NCBI RefSeq assembly: GCF_003385515.1
Contig: NZ_QNVT01000002.1
Span: 372,001-436,000, forward strand
Length of the DNA stretch: 64,000 bases
Direction: 5' to 3'
Source: Chryseobacterium pennae
Lineage (GTDB): Bacteria; Bacteroidota; Bacteroidia; Flavobacteriales; Weeksellaceae
Below are positions 51,307 to 59,484 of the stretch, piece by piece. Made by a program: the position numbers and the translations under genes. The notes below the pieces were generated by a model. The model ran no database searches and was not told the origin of the DNA. It saw only the letters and a program-made list of their open reading frames with translations. Each line of letters starts with the position of its first letter. Position 1 is the first letter of the stretch.

Positions 51307-51564
51307 TTATCCGGAAGAAGGTGATATTAATAAAAACAGAGGATGTTTTACAGTGACAATTTCAAATGGTTTATCTCTATTTAAAAAATATAAATGAGTA
51401 CAGCCTTTATTCTCTAAGGAAGAAAATCCGGCTATACCAGTTTCTTCATTCCCAATGCATACCTGAGCATACAAAAAGCTGATGATCACAAAACAATCCA
51501 GCAAAAACAATCTCCCTATAAAATAGAGATTTTCTTTTTTGAATGTTATTATTTGTATTGTCAT
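51307..51564 (-). CDS. Short secreted protein, possible remnant of the fibre family
   Basis: This 85-residue frame has one hydrophobic segment (LFLLDCFVIISFLYA) followed by QVCIGNEETGIAGFSSLENK. That echoes the mature start of the fibre-like family (QVGIGT...) and its 'NKG' motif. The family's following domain is absent. It may be a decayed start of such a gene or chance. It lies upstream of 49686-51164 on the same strand. Confidence 0.35.
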   Translation of the reverse strand: MTIQIITFKKENLYFIGRLFLLDCFVIISFLYAQVCIGNEETGIAGFSSLENKGCTHLYFLNRDKPFEIVTVKHPLFLLISPSSG

Positions 51565-52296
51565 GGTTCGAAATAGTCTTAGTGTTTAGATCAGAAAATA
51601 AATAGATAAACAATCGTCTTTTACAGTTTAATTATTATTGTCATTCATTTTGTGAATTATTTGTGTTTTTCAGTTCTGTATTTTTCATCAATTTGAATGG
51701 GCAAATATTCATTATTTTAGTGTTTAATAGCAAATTAATCACCCCCTACAAAAGCTATACATAGTTGTAAATTATTGATTTTCAACAATATAAAAACACA
51801 CCAAATCTAATTATTCTACATTTAGCAATAAACAGATTCCATTAAAAAAACGAAAAGATTTCATCCTGAAAAACGAGTATAACTTTTCGTCAGTTTTTAC
51901 ACGAAAAATTAGTATTCATTGTAACAATTCAGAAGTAAAATCTTGTTCATTTTAATGAAAATCTCTTTAATGGATTAAGAATAAAACTAAACTGAACATT
52001 TACAATTTCATACTTCTCCTTATCCTCTGCTTCAAATACAGATCTAAGATTGCGGGACCTCATTCAAAAGTAAAACTCCTGATTATTATGGAGATTTTTT
52101 CGTACACCAGAAAGCGAGGTTGATCTTAAATGTTATTTCGGTATAGAAATCCAATCACATTCTCATATCTTATGAATAGTACTTCCGGCTTATTATCAAA
52201 ATCAAGCTTCCTAATCATCTCTGGTATACAATAAAAAACCATTGACATATCTGCCAATGGTTACTGTTATCTAAATAATACAGGAGGTTCAAGATG
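51565..52296. other. Gene-free AT-rich region (732 bp)
   Basis: No gene is seen. The only clear signal is the terminator at 52237-52262. The left part should hold the promoter of the fibre genes; TTG and TA-rich boxes are too common here to single one out. Confidence 0.5.
52237..52262 (-). terminator. Terminator of the TPR/LuxR gene
   Basis: Read leftward, an 8-bp stem (aaccattg with caatggtt) has a 10-nt loop and is followed by a run of T (tttttta). It is 35 bp after the stop at 52297. Confidence 0.8.
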
Positions 52297-53754
52297 TTAA
52301 TAATCTCTTCTCATCCAGTTGTTAAAGTCTATATCTGAAGGGATACTATATTTCTTACGGAGTCTGCTTCGTCGCATTTCAACGGCTCCCAGGGTTACAT
52401 ACGTATAGGTTGCAATATCTTTAGCGGAAAAATTAAGGTAAGCCATTGCGCAAAAAGTAAGCTCACTACTCCTGACCTTCGGATCAATAACTTTTAATTT
52501 CTGAATAAAATCCGGGTATAATTCTGAAAAAAGGGTCAGAAATTCAGGATTATTACATTTTGCCAAAGTAATAAGATCATTGAATTTATTCTCCTCAATC
52601 TTCCGTTCGAGTACTACGGTTGCCTGACTCATTTCAGTGAGAGTCTTTTTATTTTTATAAATAAGCTTTTTATTTTTTATATGCCATCTGTACCAAAATA
52701 AAGCAACAATAAGCAATACAAGAACTGCCAACACAATAAGATATACATATTTCCTGCTTTTCATGTTGTTTTCATGTTCTTTCTGATCCAGGATCTGACT
52801 TAATGCCTGCTCTACCACCTGTTTATTTGCTACATCAAGGGAATCAGTGAGTTTCTGATATTGATAAAGATAGCTGTTGGCTTCCCTGGGATCAAGATTA
52901 TTTTTCATAAAGTAATCTCCAAGTACGCTGTATAGCTGCTGCACAGCATCTGTAGCATCTAATTCTTTAGCATTCTGGAGCGCTTTACGGTAATAGCTGA
53001 TTGCCAGTTCCTGATTTCCTCTGGCAGCTTCCAAATCTCCATACTTCCTCAAAGCAAAGTATAAATAAGGTACATTGTATTTTTCAAGCAAAAACAATGA
53101 TTTATCCAGATATTCCTGAGCTTTTACATATTCTTTTTGGATCGTGTACATCTGCCCCTTTTTAGCATAAGTTCCACTGAGATCGAAAAAAACCTGTTCT
53201 TCTTTCAGCTTTTTTAAAATATCTTCCTGCTGTTGTAAATGCACCCAGGTTGAATCATATTGGCGCAGCTGGGTGAAAACTTCTGAAAGATTCTCATGGG
53301 CCCAATAGACAGACATATCTTTTCTGTAAGGATCTTTTATCTTCTGAGAAAATTTCAATTGTTTATTAAATTCCTGAATGGCAAGTTTATTCATGTTAAG
53401 AAGTCCGTACGTTCTTCCTCTCAATCTGTAAACTTCAACCTGTGTATCAATAACAGATGTGAAATAAGGTTCACGCTCTGCTTTTTTAAGATAACCCAAC
53501 GCCTCATTGTATCCGCCTGTTTCCGCCAATACTTTGGCAATGTATATATTTGACAGGGTTTTTCCTTTTGAATAATTATATGTATCTGATTTTTTTAAAG
53601 CTTCATTAGCTGTCCTAAGAGAAGGAATCAATTGAACTTCAGAAAATTCCGTAAAAGACTTATCCAAAAGGCTGTCTATTTGTTTCTCCATACGGGTTTG
53701 CCCCTGTATAAACAGGCAATAAAACAACAGAATAAGAATAGGGAAATTTTTCAT
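52297..53754 (-). CDS. TPR-containing membrane regulator with LuxR-like HTH
   Basis: The start at ATG 53754 begins the signal sequence MKNFPILILLFYCLFIQGQ; the frame extends upstream without a better start. The 485-residue protein has TPR-like repeats (~40-310), a membrane helix at ~337-355 (YVYLIVLAVLVLLIVALFW), a coiled coil and a C-terminal HTH (VRSSELTFCAMAYLNFSAKD, then EMRRSRLRKKYSIP). The architecture is the same as 8522-9970. It may sense a periplasmic or envelope cue. It is monocistronic with a clear terminator. Confidence 0.85.
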   Translation of the reverse strand: MKNFPILILLFYCLFIQGQTRMEKQIDSLLDKSFTEFSEVQLIPSLRTANEALKKSDTYNYSKGKTLSNIYIAKVLAETGGYNEALGYLKKAEREPYFTSVIDTQVEVYRLRGRTYGLLNMNKLAIQEFNKQLKFSQKIKDPYRKDMSVYWAHENLSEVFTQLRQYDSTWVHLQQQEDILKKLKEEQVFFDLSGTYAKKGQMYTIQKEYVKAQEYLDKSLFLLEKYNVPYLYFALRKYGDLEAARGNQELAISYYRKALQNAKELDATDAVQQLYSVLGDYFMKNNLDPREANSYLYQYQKLTDSLDVANKQVVEQALSQILDQKEHENNMKSRKYVYLIVLAVLVLLIVALFWYRWHIKNKKLIYKNKKTLTEMSQATVVLERKIEENKFNDLITLAKCNNPEFLTLFSELYPDFIQKLKVIDPKVRSSELTFCAMAYLNFSAKDIATYTYVTLGAVEMRRSRLRKKYSIPSDIDFNNWMRRDY

Positions 53755-54006
53755 CAAATATTTAATATTAAGAAACAATATACACCACCAAACAAGACAA
53801 GCGCAAAAATATCATTAATAAAACAATGAAAAAAGTAAATTTTTATAGATTTTTATCGAGAAAATATGATGTATATAGAAAAAAAAGGCTATTTTTAACC
53901 GATTCACAAAACAGATAGTTTCTGAATTAAAGAATTGAATAAAAAGAATTTTATACCGCTAAAATTTCTGTTTTTAGCAACATAGATTTTAATGTATATT
54001 GTTTTT

Positions 54007-54363
54007 TTAGTTTGTAAGCAGCTGCTCTCTGTATTTTATTCCCCATTTTGCCATTGTATCAATAATATCATGCAGACTTTTTCCAAAATCTGTGAGTTCA
54101 TAATCTACTGTAACGGGCATTGTATTATTTTGGGTCCTGCTCACCAGATTATTCATTTCCAAATCTTTAAGTTCCTTTGAAAGCGTTTTGGCTGCAATGC
54201 CTTCAAGCTGTCTTTTCAGGTCCATAAAACGCATTTTACCCCCAAAATACAAGTGACTGATGATTATGGTTTTCCATTTTCCTTCCAATAAATAGACCGT
54301 GTCTTTTACTCCTCTGATATGATTTTTACACTCCGGCCCCAGTTCCAATCTTTCTTTTTTCAT
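54007..54363 (-). CDS. HxlR-family transcriptional regulator
   Basis: This 118-residue winged-helix protein has the HxlR pattern: LLEGKWKTIIISHLYFGGKMRF, DLKRQLEGIAAKTLSKELKDL and LTDFGKSLHDIIDTMAKWG. A single Cys at residue 12 (PECKNHI) sits where some family members (YodB, CatR) sense quinones or aldehydes by thiol modification. It is divergent from a nitroreductase gene, with two palindromic operators between, so it probably controls that gene and itself. Confidence 0.92.
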   Translation of the reverse strand: MKKERLELGPECKNHIRGVKDTVYLLEGKWKTIIISHLYFGGKMRFMDLKRQLEGIAAKTLSKELKDLEMNNLVSRTQNNTMPVTVDYELTDFGKSLHDIIDTMAKWGIKYREQLLTN

Positions 54364-54416
54364 ATTGAATAATTAGACTACAAAATTAGATAATTATCCC
54401 ACATCAACGAAACTTG

Positions 54417-54450
54417 GTTACCTACAGGTAACTGATTACCTAAGGGTAAC
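54417..54450. promoter_or_regulatory. Tandem palindromic operators for the HxlR regulator
   Basis: GTTACC-TACA-GGTAAC (54417-54432) is a perfect palindrome. A second site, ATTACC-TAAG-GGTAAC (54435-54450), differs by one base and is centred 18 bp away. Both lie between the divergent hxlR-like and nitroreductase genes, just upstream of the -7 box at 54479. Confidence 0.75.
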
Positions 54451-54478
54451 AGGTATATAATAGCAACTGCTTATGGCG

Positions 54479-54486
54479 TAACTTTG
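54479..54486 (+). promoter_or_regulatory. -7 box of the nitroreductase gene
   Basis: TAACTTTG fully matches TAnnTTTG, 31 bp before the ATG at 54518. The operator pair ends 28 bp upstream, near the expected -33 region. Confidence 0.6.
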
Positions 54487-54517
54487 CATCATCAATCAAC
54501 AAGTAAATAATACAATT

Positions 54518-55150
54518 ATGTCACTACAGCAAACACTAAACTGGAGATCTGCAACCAAAGGCTATAACGGAAAACCCATTGAGAATGAAAAGCTGGAGCA
54601 GATACTTGAAGCTATTCGCCTTGCTCCATCAAGTTCAGGATTACAGCCATTTAAAGTTTTAGTTATCAAAAACAGAGAGCTAAGAGAAAAACTACAGCCC
54701 ATTTCCTTTAATCAGGATCAGATTGTAAGGGCTTCTCACATTTTGGTCTTTGCTGCATGGGATGAATATACCACAGAAAGAGTTGATTCATTTTTTGAAT
54801 TCAGCAATCAGGTAAGAAATCTTCCTAACAGTGCAACAGATGATTATCGTCTGAACCTATTGGGCATGCTGGAAAAACAAACCAGAGAACAGCATTTTAA
54901 CAACGCTTCCAAACAAGCCTACATTGCTTTAGGATTTGGGCTCTTGGCAGCTGCGGACCTTAGAGTGGATGCGACTCCTATAGAAGGATTCAACAATGAA
55001 GCAGTGGATGAATTACTGAATTTACCTGAACAAGGCTTAAAAAGTACTGTTTTAATGGCTCTTGGTTATAAAGATGAAGAGACCGACTGGTGGGGAAAAC
55101 TGGACAGAGTAAGAAGATCGAAGGAAGAATTGTTTGTTGAGATCAACTAA
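54518..55150 (+). CDS. Nitroreductase-family NAD(P)H:FMN oxidoreductase
   Basis: This 210-residue protein has nitroreductase features: an N-terminal WRSATKGYNGKPIENEKLEQ with the FMN-phosphate-binding Arg, LAPSSSGLQPFKVLVI, and a C-terminal GYKDEETDWWGKLDRVRRSK. Family enzymes reduce nitro compounds, quinones or similar electrophiles. The divergent HxlR regulator with tandem operators suggests induction by an electrophile or oxidant. A terminator follows its stop. Confidence 0.9.
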   Translation: MSLQQTLNWRSATKGYNGKPIENEKLEQILEAIRLAPSSSGLQPFKVLVIKNRELREKLQPISFNQDQIVRASHILVFAAWDEYTTERVDSFFEFSNQVRNLPNSATDDYRLNLLGMLEKQTREQHFNNASKQAYIALGFGLLAAADLRVDATPIEGFNNEAVDELLNLPEQGLKSTVLMALGYKDEETDWWGKLDRVRRSKEELFVEIN

Positions 55151-55179
55151 ATTAAGCATAAAAATTAATAATAAAAAGC

Positions 55180-55209
55180 AGGAGATCTTTTGAAGGTCTC
55201 CCTTTTTTT
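55180..55209 (+). terminator. Terminator after the nitroreductase gene
   Basis: ggagatc (55181-55187) pairs with ggtctcc (55196-55202, one G-U), followed by seven T. It lies 30 bp after the stop and 33 bp before the next gene. Confidence 0.8.
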
Positions 55210-55241
55210 GTCTTACATTAATGGCTCCATAAATCAATACA

Positions 55242-56243
55242 ATGAAACTGAAATTAAGCATCCTGGACCAGACTCCAGTTATTAAAGGCGGTAATGCTGC
55301 TACTGCGCTAAAAAACAGTTTGAACTTAGCCAAGATGGCTGATGAGCTGGGTTATCACAGCATTTTGTACGCAGAGCACCATGGTGTGGAAGCCTATGGT
55401 AGTTCCAGTCCGGAAATCCTGGCAGCAACGGTTCTTGCCAATACAAAAAAAATCAAAGTAGGCACCGGAGGAATTATGCTTCGTAACTATTCCGCTTTTA
55501 AAATTGCAGAATGGGCAAAAATGCTCGCGCTACTCTATCCCAACCGTTTTATACTCGGTTTGGGAAAAGCTCCGGGAGGTCTGAAAGATGCAGTGCTCGC
55601 TTTAAATGGTCATAAACTTCCTATTCTGAATAATGTGAATGAAAAACTGGAAGAAATCATTGCTTACCTCAAAGAACAAAGCTATAAGGGTGCTGAGCTA
55701 TTCGCTCAGCCGACACATATCTCAACATTGCCAGAGGTCACTTGGCTAGGTTCCGGAGAAAGTTCCGCTAAAGAAGCTGCAAAATATGGTATCTCCTACT
55801 CTATGGCTGATTTCATTGCAGAAGGATCAAATACCGAAATCCAGAAAATGTATCTGGAAGAATTTAATCCTACAGGATACAGTGATCTCCCTTCTTTTCA
55901 GGTAGCTCTCTCTGTTTCTGTTGCTGAAAGTCTTGAACAGGCACGGCGGAATGCATATGGAATGGTGTATCAGTTCGTAGAATCCAGAAAAATTTTAGCC
56001 CCTAAGGCATTGAAACCTTCTGAAGAGGTAGAAACACTTATTAGCAACAGTGAAGACGAAGAATTGTTCAACGCTCTGCTTGATAAAGTCATCATAGGCA
56101 CTCCGGAAACCATCCATTCAAAATTGAAAGCAAAAGCATTGCAATACGGAACTCATGATCTGGTATTATTATCGAATATGTTCAACGAAGGAGACAGGAT
56201 TTTCACCTATAAAAGTATTATTGAGCAAAGGCCATCGGATTAA
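55242..56243 (+). CDS. LLM-class flavin-dependent oxidoreductase
   Basis: This 333-residue protein has the bacterial-luciferase-like pattern: LSILDQTPVIKGGNAATAL at the start, LGYHSILYAEHHGVEAYGSSSPEIL, KIKVGTGGIMLRNYSAFKIAEW and RFILGLGKAPGG. This matches the MsnO8/YhbW-like single-component group with FMN and a mobile NADH reductase. Substrate is unknown. It is separated from the nitroreductase by a terminator, so it probably has its own promoter. Confidence 0.88.
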   Translation: MKLKLSILDQTPVIKGGNAATALKNSLNLAKMADELGYHSILYAEHHGVEAYGSSSPEILAATVLANTKKIKVGTGGIMLRNYSAFKIAEWAKMLALLYPNRFILGLGKAPGGLKDAVLALNGHKLPILNNVNEKLEEIIAYLKEQSYKGAELFAQPTHISTLPEVTWLGSGESSAKEAAKYGISYSMADFIAEGSNTEIQKMYLEEFNPTGYSDLPSFQVALSVSVAESLEQARRNAYGMVYQFVESRKILAPKALKPSEEVETLISNSEDEELFNALLDKVIIGTPETIHSKLKAKALQYGTHDLVLLSNMFNEGDRIFTYKSIIEQRPSD

Positions 56244-56287
56244 AAACATCAGTTCCCTCTATGATCAAAGTAAGATCATACCTCAAT

Positions 56288-56410
56288 TCATTGCTTTAAT
56301 CTTCTTCCGGCTTTGTTCAATATAGCCCGGGAAGAATATTTTTCATCAAGATTCTGAAGCGTTTCTTTCAATTCCAGATAATGGCAAACATCAATACCTG
56401 AACATTGATT
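56288..56410 (-). pseudogene. Possible gene fragment downstream of the slippage gene
   Basis: After the TAG at 56413-56411 the same frame stays open for 40 codons to a TGA at 56290-56288. It reads like protein (DVCHYLELKETLQNLDEKYS, SRAILNKAGRRLKQ). There is no start codon. It may be the tail of a decayed gene or a former C-terminal extension of the upstream gene. Confidence 0.35.
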
Positions 56411-56663
56411 CTATTTCAGGTTTCTGGATTCCAGCTCCTGTTCCAATGCCTGATCTCGTCTGGTATACTGAACTCCCAGAAGACCTGCAAAAAATAGCGG
56501 AAAAAGTGTAAAAAATCCAAATCCGTTATTTACACTGCTGTATACTGCAATACCAATGAAAGCCCCTATAAGAGCAGCATTTATTATTTTCCCAGATTTA
56601 GATTTCTTCTTTTTCTCTAAAAGCTCCTGATCAGTTAATTCACTTAATTTTTTTTTCGTTCAT
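56411..56663 (-). pseudogene. Small membrane protein gene frameshifted at an A9 tract
   Basis: From ATG 56663 the frame reads MNEKKIK and stops. If the run of nine A (56648-56656) were eight, it would continue as LSELTDQELLEKKKKSKSG, two membrane helices (IINAALIGAFIGIAVY, FGFFTLFPLFFAGLLGV) and YTRRDQALEQELESRNLK, about 83 residues. The downstream frame is clearly protein-like and has no other good start. Explanations are RNA polymerase slippage, phase variation, a fresh mutation or a sequencing error in the homopolymer. Confidence 0.6.
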
Positions 56664-56740
56664 GGTTATAGTTTTTTAATATGAATACCCTATTAACTTA
56701 TAAATTTTCTCCTTTTAGTAATTGAAAATTTTCAGTCTGT

Positions 56741-57283
56741 TTAATTGGCTGCAGGATCAATAAGTTCTGTTGTAATTCTTAAAGATTTTAAAAGATTTTT
56801 ATCATTAAAAAATAATGTTGAATAGTGTTTCCCACTTTTAAAAATCAGCTCTGACCCTTCTGGAAATTCACTGTCAGCGCTCAGTTTCTTAGCTTTTGCA
56901 CCATATTTTTTGAATTTAACTTTAGCATCCTCCAATGTTGTTTTATTTAGAGTAAGATTATAAGGTAATCCACCTACGATCAATATTTTATCATCAGGGA
57001 TTTCAAAGAACATTTCATTAATAGCATTATTTTTTCCAAGGCTAGAATATAGCTCCAATCCTGATTCTGTAATCCATTTGGCATATTTTTCCTCGTTGGC
57101 ATCTTCATAAAAAACAGTTCCCGTATGTAATGCCTTCGAGATTTTATCCGGTGTCTGCGGAAAAATAAATTCAGTATTTTTATCCAGTAAGGAGTTCAAA
57201 GCTGCCGTTTTTTGAGAAAATGCAGTTATACTCAAGAACTGAAAAAGTATTGCCAGAGCTAAAGTGGACGGTTGGATCTTCAT
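56741..57283 (-). CDS. Secreted protein of unknown function
   Basis: The start is set at ATG 57283 (MKIQPSTLALAILFQFLSITAFSQ), which begins a signal peptide; the 50 upstream codons are non-coding in character. The mature protein is ~157 residues with mixed alpha/beta content (NTEFIFPQTPDKISKALHTG, KILIVGGLPYNLTLNKTTLE, GSELIFKSGKHYSTLFF). I do not recognise a family. It is monocistronic. Confidence 0.7.
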   Translation of the reverse strand: MKIQPSTLALAILFQFLSITAFSQKTAALNSLLDKNTEFIFPQTPDKISKALHTGTVFYEDANEEKYAKWITESGLELYSSLGKNNAINEMFFEIPDDKILIVGGLPYNLTLNKTTLEDAKVKFKKYGAKAKKLSADSEFPEGSELIFKSGKHYSTLFFNDKNLLKSLRITTELIDPAAN

Positions 57284-57616
57284 ATTGACTGTTTTTGGTG
57301 GTTTTTCAGCTTTAAAGATAATAAAATTAGGGGAAATGGTCAGGAAACTGGAGGATGGATGATGGAAGTTGCCATTTGGCAGACAATTACTGACAGACAA
57401 TGAATTTAAACTATTATCTTTTAAAGAAATCAATGCTATTGTTCATCCTATTTTGATATATTTTTCCTTAGCACTGATAAGTCTTTAGCTTCAGACTTTT
57501 GCGCCTGATCCCTTTTTTCTTCAACAATGACAGTCTTTTGATCAGCAGAACCGGAGAAAAATAATGTAAATTTGCATTACCCTGGCGCAAAGGTCAGGTT
57601 TTTAGTTTTTAATAGA
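57284..57616. other. Divergent intergenic region with one -7 box
   Basis: No gene is supported. TAAATTTG (57567-57574) matches the -7 consensus and probably serves the phosphodiesterase gene, whose ATG is 42 bp downstream. A small hairpin (aagtct/agactt, about 57479-57498) is also present. Confidence 0.5.
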
Positions 57617-58561
57617 ATGAAAAAAGCAGCATTTTCTTTACTGGCACTTGTTTTACATCTGGCCTGCCAGGCACAAAATTTTGACGTTATTCCATTGGGC
57701 ATTTATGGGGGAGAACAGGAGGACAATTTATCCGCTTATTTAGTCGGAGCCACCCAAGACAATACATTTCTTTGCCTTGATGCCGGAACTGTAAATACAG
57801 GAATCCGAAAAGCAATTGAAGAGAAAAGCCTTACCGGTCCGGAAGAAACGGTTCTTAAAGATCAGATCAAAGGATACTTCATTTCCCACGGTCATCTGGA
57901 CCATCTGGCAGGGCTTATTATCAATTCTCCAGCTGATGCCAAAAAAGATATTTTTGCTATCCCATCAGTGGTTCAAATCCTGCAGAATCATTATTTTATC
58001 ACAGATACCTGGATCAATTTTGCAGATCAGGGACAGAAACCGATCCTTGGAAAGTACCATTATAATGAGCTTCAGGAGGGAGTGGAAATCCCGACACAAA
58101 AGACATCTTTTTTCTTAACAGGATATGAGCTAAGCCACGTAAATCCGTATAAAAGCAGTGCGGCACTTGTAAGAAACAATGATCATTATCTGCTTTATCT
58201 TGGTGATACCGGTGCCGACAGAATCGAAAAGTCTGACCGCATGGACAACCTTTGGAAAAATGTAGCTCCATTGATAAAGAAGAAACAACTGAACACTATA
58301 TTGATTGAAGTTTCTTTCCCGAACAGCCAGCCTGAAAATTTACTGTTTGGCCATCTTACTCCTAATCTATTGGTGGAAGAACTCAAAAAGCTAAAAGAAA
58401 AAACAGGACAGAAAGATCTGGAAGGTCTTACAATTGTAGTGACCCATAGAAAGCCTACCGGTGATAATCCTGAGATCATAAAAAAAGAGTTATTGAAAAA
58501 CAATCCTTTAAAGGTAAAATATATTTTCCCTGAACAAGGTAAAAGAATTAATTTACCTTAG
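57617..58561 (+). CDS. Secreted class II cyclic-nucleotide phosphodiesterase
   Basis: ATG 57617 begins a signal peptide (MKKAAFSLLALVLHLACQAQ). The 314-residue protein has the PDE class II / metallo-beta-lactamase fold signature H91-G-H93-L-D95-H96 (ISHGHLDHLAGL), then GYELSHVNPYKSSAALV, LYLGDTGADRIEKSDRM and LIEVSFPNSQPENLLFGHLTP, as in yeast PDE1 and Vibrio CpdP. It probably hydrolyses cAMP or cGMP in the periplasm or outside. Metal ligands appear intact. It is monocistronic with a strong terminator. Confidence 0.87.
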   Translation: MKKAAFSLLALVLHLACQAQNFDVIPLGIYGGEQEDNLSAYLVGATQDNTFLCLDAGTVNTGIRKAIEEKSLTGPEETVLKDQIKGYFISHGHLDHLAGLIINSPADAKKDIFAIPSVVQILQNHYFITDTWINFADQGQKPILGKYHYNELQEGVEIPTQKTSFFLTGYELSHVNPYKSSAALVRNNDHYLLYLGDTGADRIEKSDRMDNLWKNVAPLIKKKQLNTILIEVSFPNSQPENLLFGHLTPNLLVEELKKLKEKTGQKDLEGLTIVVTHRKPTGDNPEIIKKELLKNNPLKVKYIFPEQGKRINLP

Positions 58562-58567
58562 TAACAG

Positions 58568-58600
58568 AAAGCGATGAAACTTAAGTTTCATCGCTTTTTT
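58568..58600. terminator. Terminator after the phosphodiesterase gene
   Basis: A perfect 13-bp stem (aaagcgatgaaac with gtttcatcgcttt) has a 4-nt loop and a T-run. It lies between convergent genes. Confidence 0.88.
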
Positions 58601-58627
58601 ATTGATACGGATGGATTTCCCCTTCGA

Positions 58628-59371
58628 TTAATTGATTATATCTCCTTTATTGTTTTCCAGTTTTTCACGGAATTTATGAAGATCTTCAGGATTGGACTTA
58701 GTCCAGTCAGTCACTTCCCCAATAATTTTCAATGGGGCTTCTGAACGGTAAGAACGGGTTGGATTCCCTGGAAATTTTTTATCAGTCAGATTCGGGTCAT
58801 TTTCAAAATGCCCTGTTGGTTCCACAATATATACCCGCTCAGATCCAATTCCCTTTGCTAATGCAGCCGCAAGTCCTGCACCATTTACCAATGCTGTAAA
58901 ATAAATATGATTCATTATGAATTCTGACTTATAATTAGAATGCCCACCTGCCGTTAGCAGATCTCCTATTTGCAGGTCAGCTCTGGTTCCATGATAAAAA
59001 GGACCTTTATCAAAAATTTTATCTTTCACTGATATCGCCAACTCATTATACTCTTTTGATTTTTCCGGATCTGAAAGTTCTTCATAGCATTTAGCCATCT
59101 TTACATAAAGGGTGTAAAAAGAGCTCTCGGCAGTATCATCATTTGCTTTTAAAGCATACTGTAGCGCTGTTTCGAGCCATTTCAACTGATCAGATGGTGT
59201 TTTTTGCTGTCGTGCTATATAATATGCAGAAAGAAATTTCTCAACATCGTTTGTTGCTTCATTCCAGCCTTGCATAAATAATTTTTCCGCTTCTGCAGGT
59301 TTATTTTGTTCTTCCATACTCATTCCCTGAATACAGAGCTTAACAACAGTATTGAATGGTGAAAATTCCAT
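58628..59371 (-). CDS. arr: Rifampin ADP-ribosyltransferase Arr with N-terminal TPR-like extension
   Basis: This 247-residue protein carries the Arr domain at ~120-247: KGPFYHGTRADLQIGDLLT, NHIYFTALVNGAGLAAALA, YIVEPTGHFENDPNLTDKKF and PGNPTRSYRSEAPLKIIGEV. The triad H127, Y157, D192 keeps the 30- and 35-residue spacing of H19, Y49, D84 in M. smegmatis Arr. Arr inactivates rifamycins by ADP-ribosylation with NAD. Typical Arr is ~140 residues; the extra ~115 here look like helical repeats (AEAEKLFMQGWNEATND, WLETALQYALKANDDT). Resistance is predicted, not shown. Confidence 0.88.
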   Translation of the reverse strand: MEFSPFNTVVKLCIQGMSMEEQNKPAEAEKLFMQGWNEATNDVEKFLSAYYIARQQKTPSDQLKWLETALQYALKANDDTAESSFYTLYVKMAKCYEELSDPEKSKEYNELAISVKDKIFDKGPFYHGTRADLQIGDLLTAGGHSNYKSEFIMNHIYFTALVNGAGLAAALAKGIGSERVYIVEPTGHFENDPNLTDKKFPGNPTRSYRSEAPLKIIGEVTDWTKSNPEDLHKFREKLENNKGDIIN

Positions 59372-59484
59372 AGTATAAATATTTTGTTTCAGATTTTTGA
59401 AATTTCTGACAATAAGAGTTCTAATTCCTTTTCCATAAATTTACACAAATACGTCAATCGTATTAGGTTCAATATTTTGGATTC

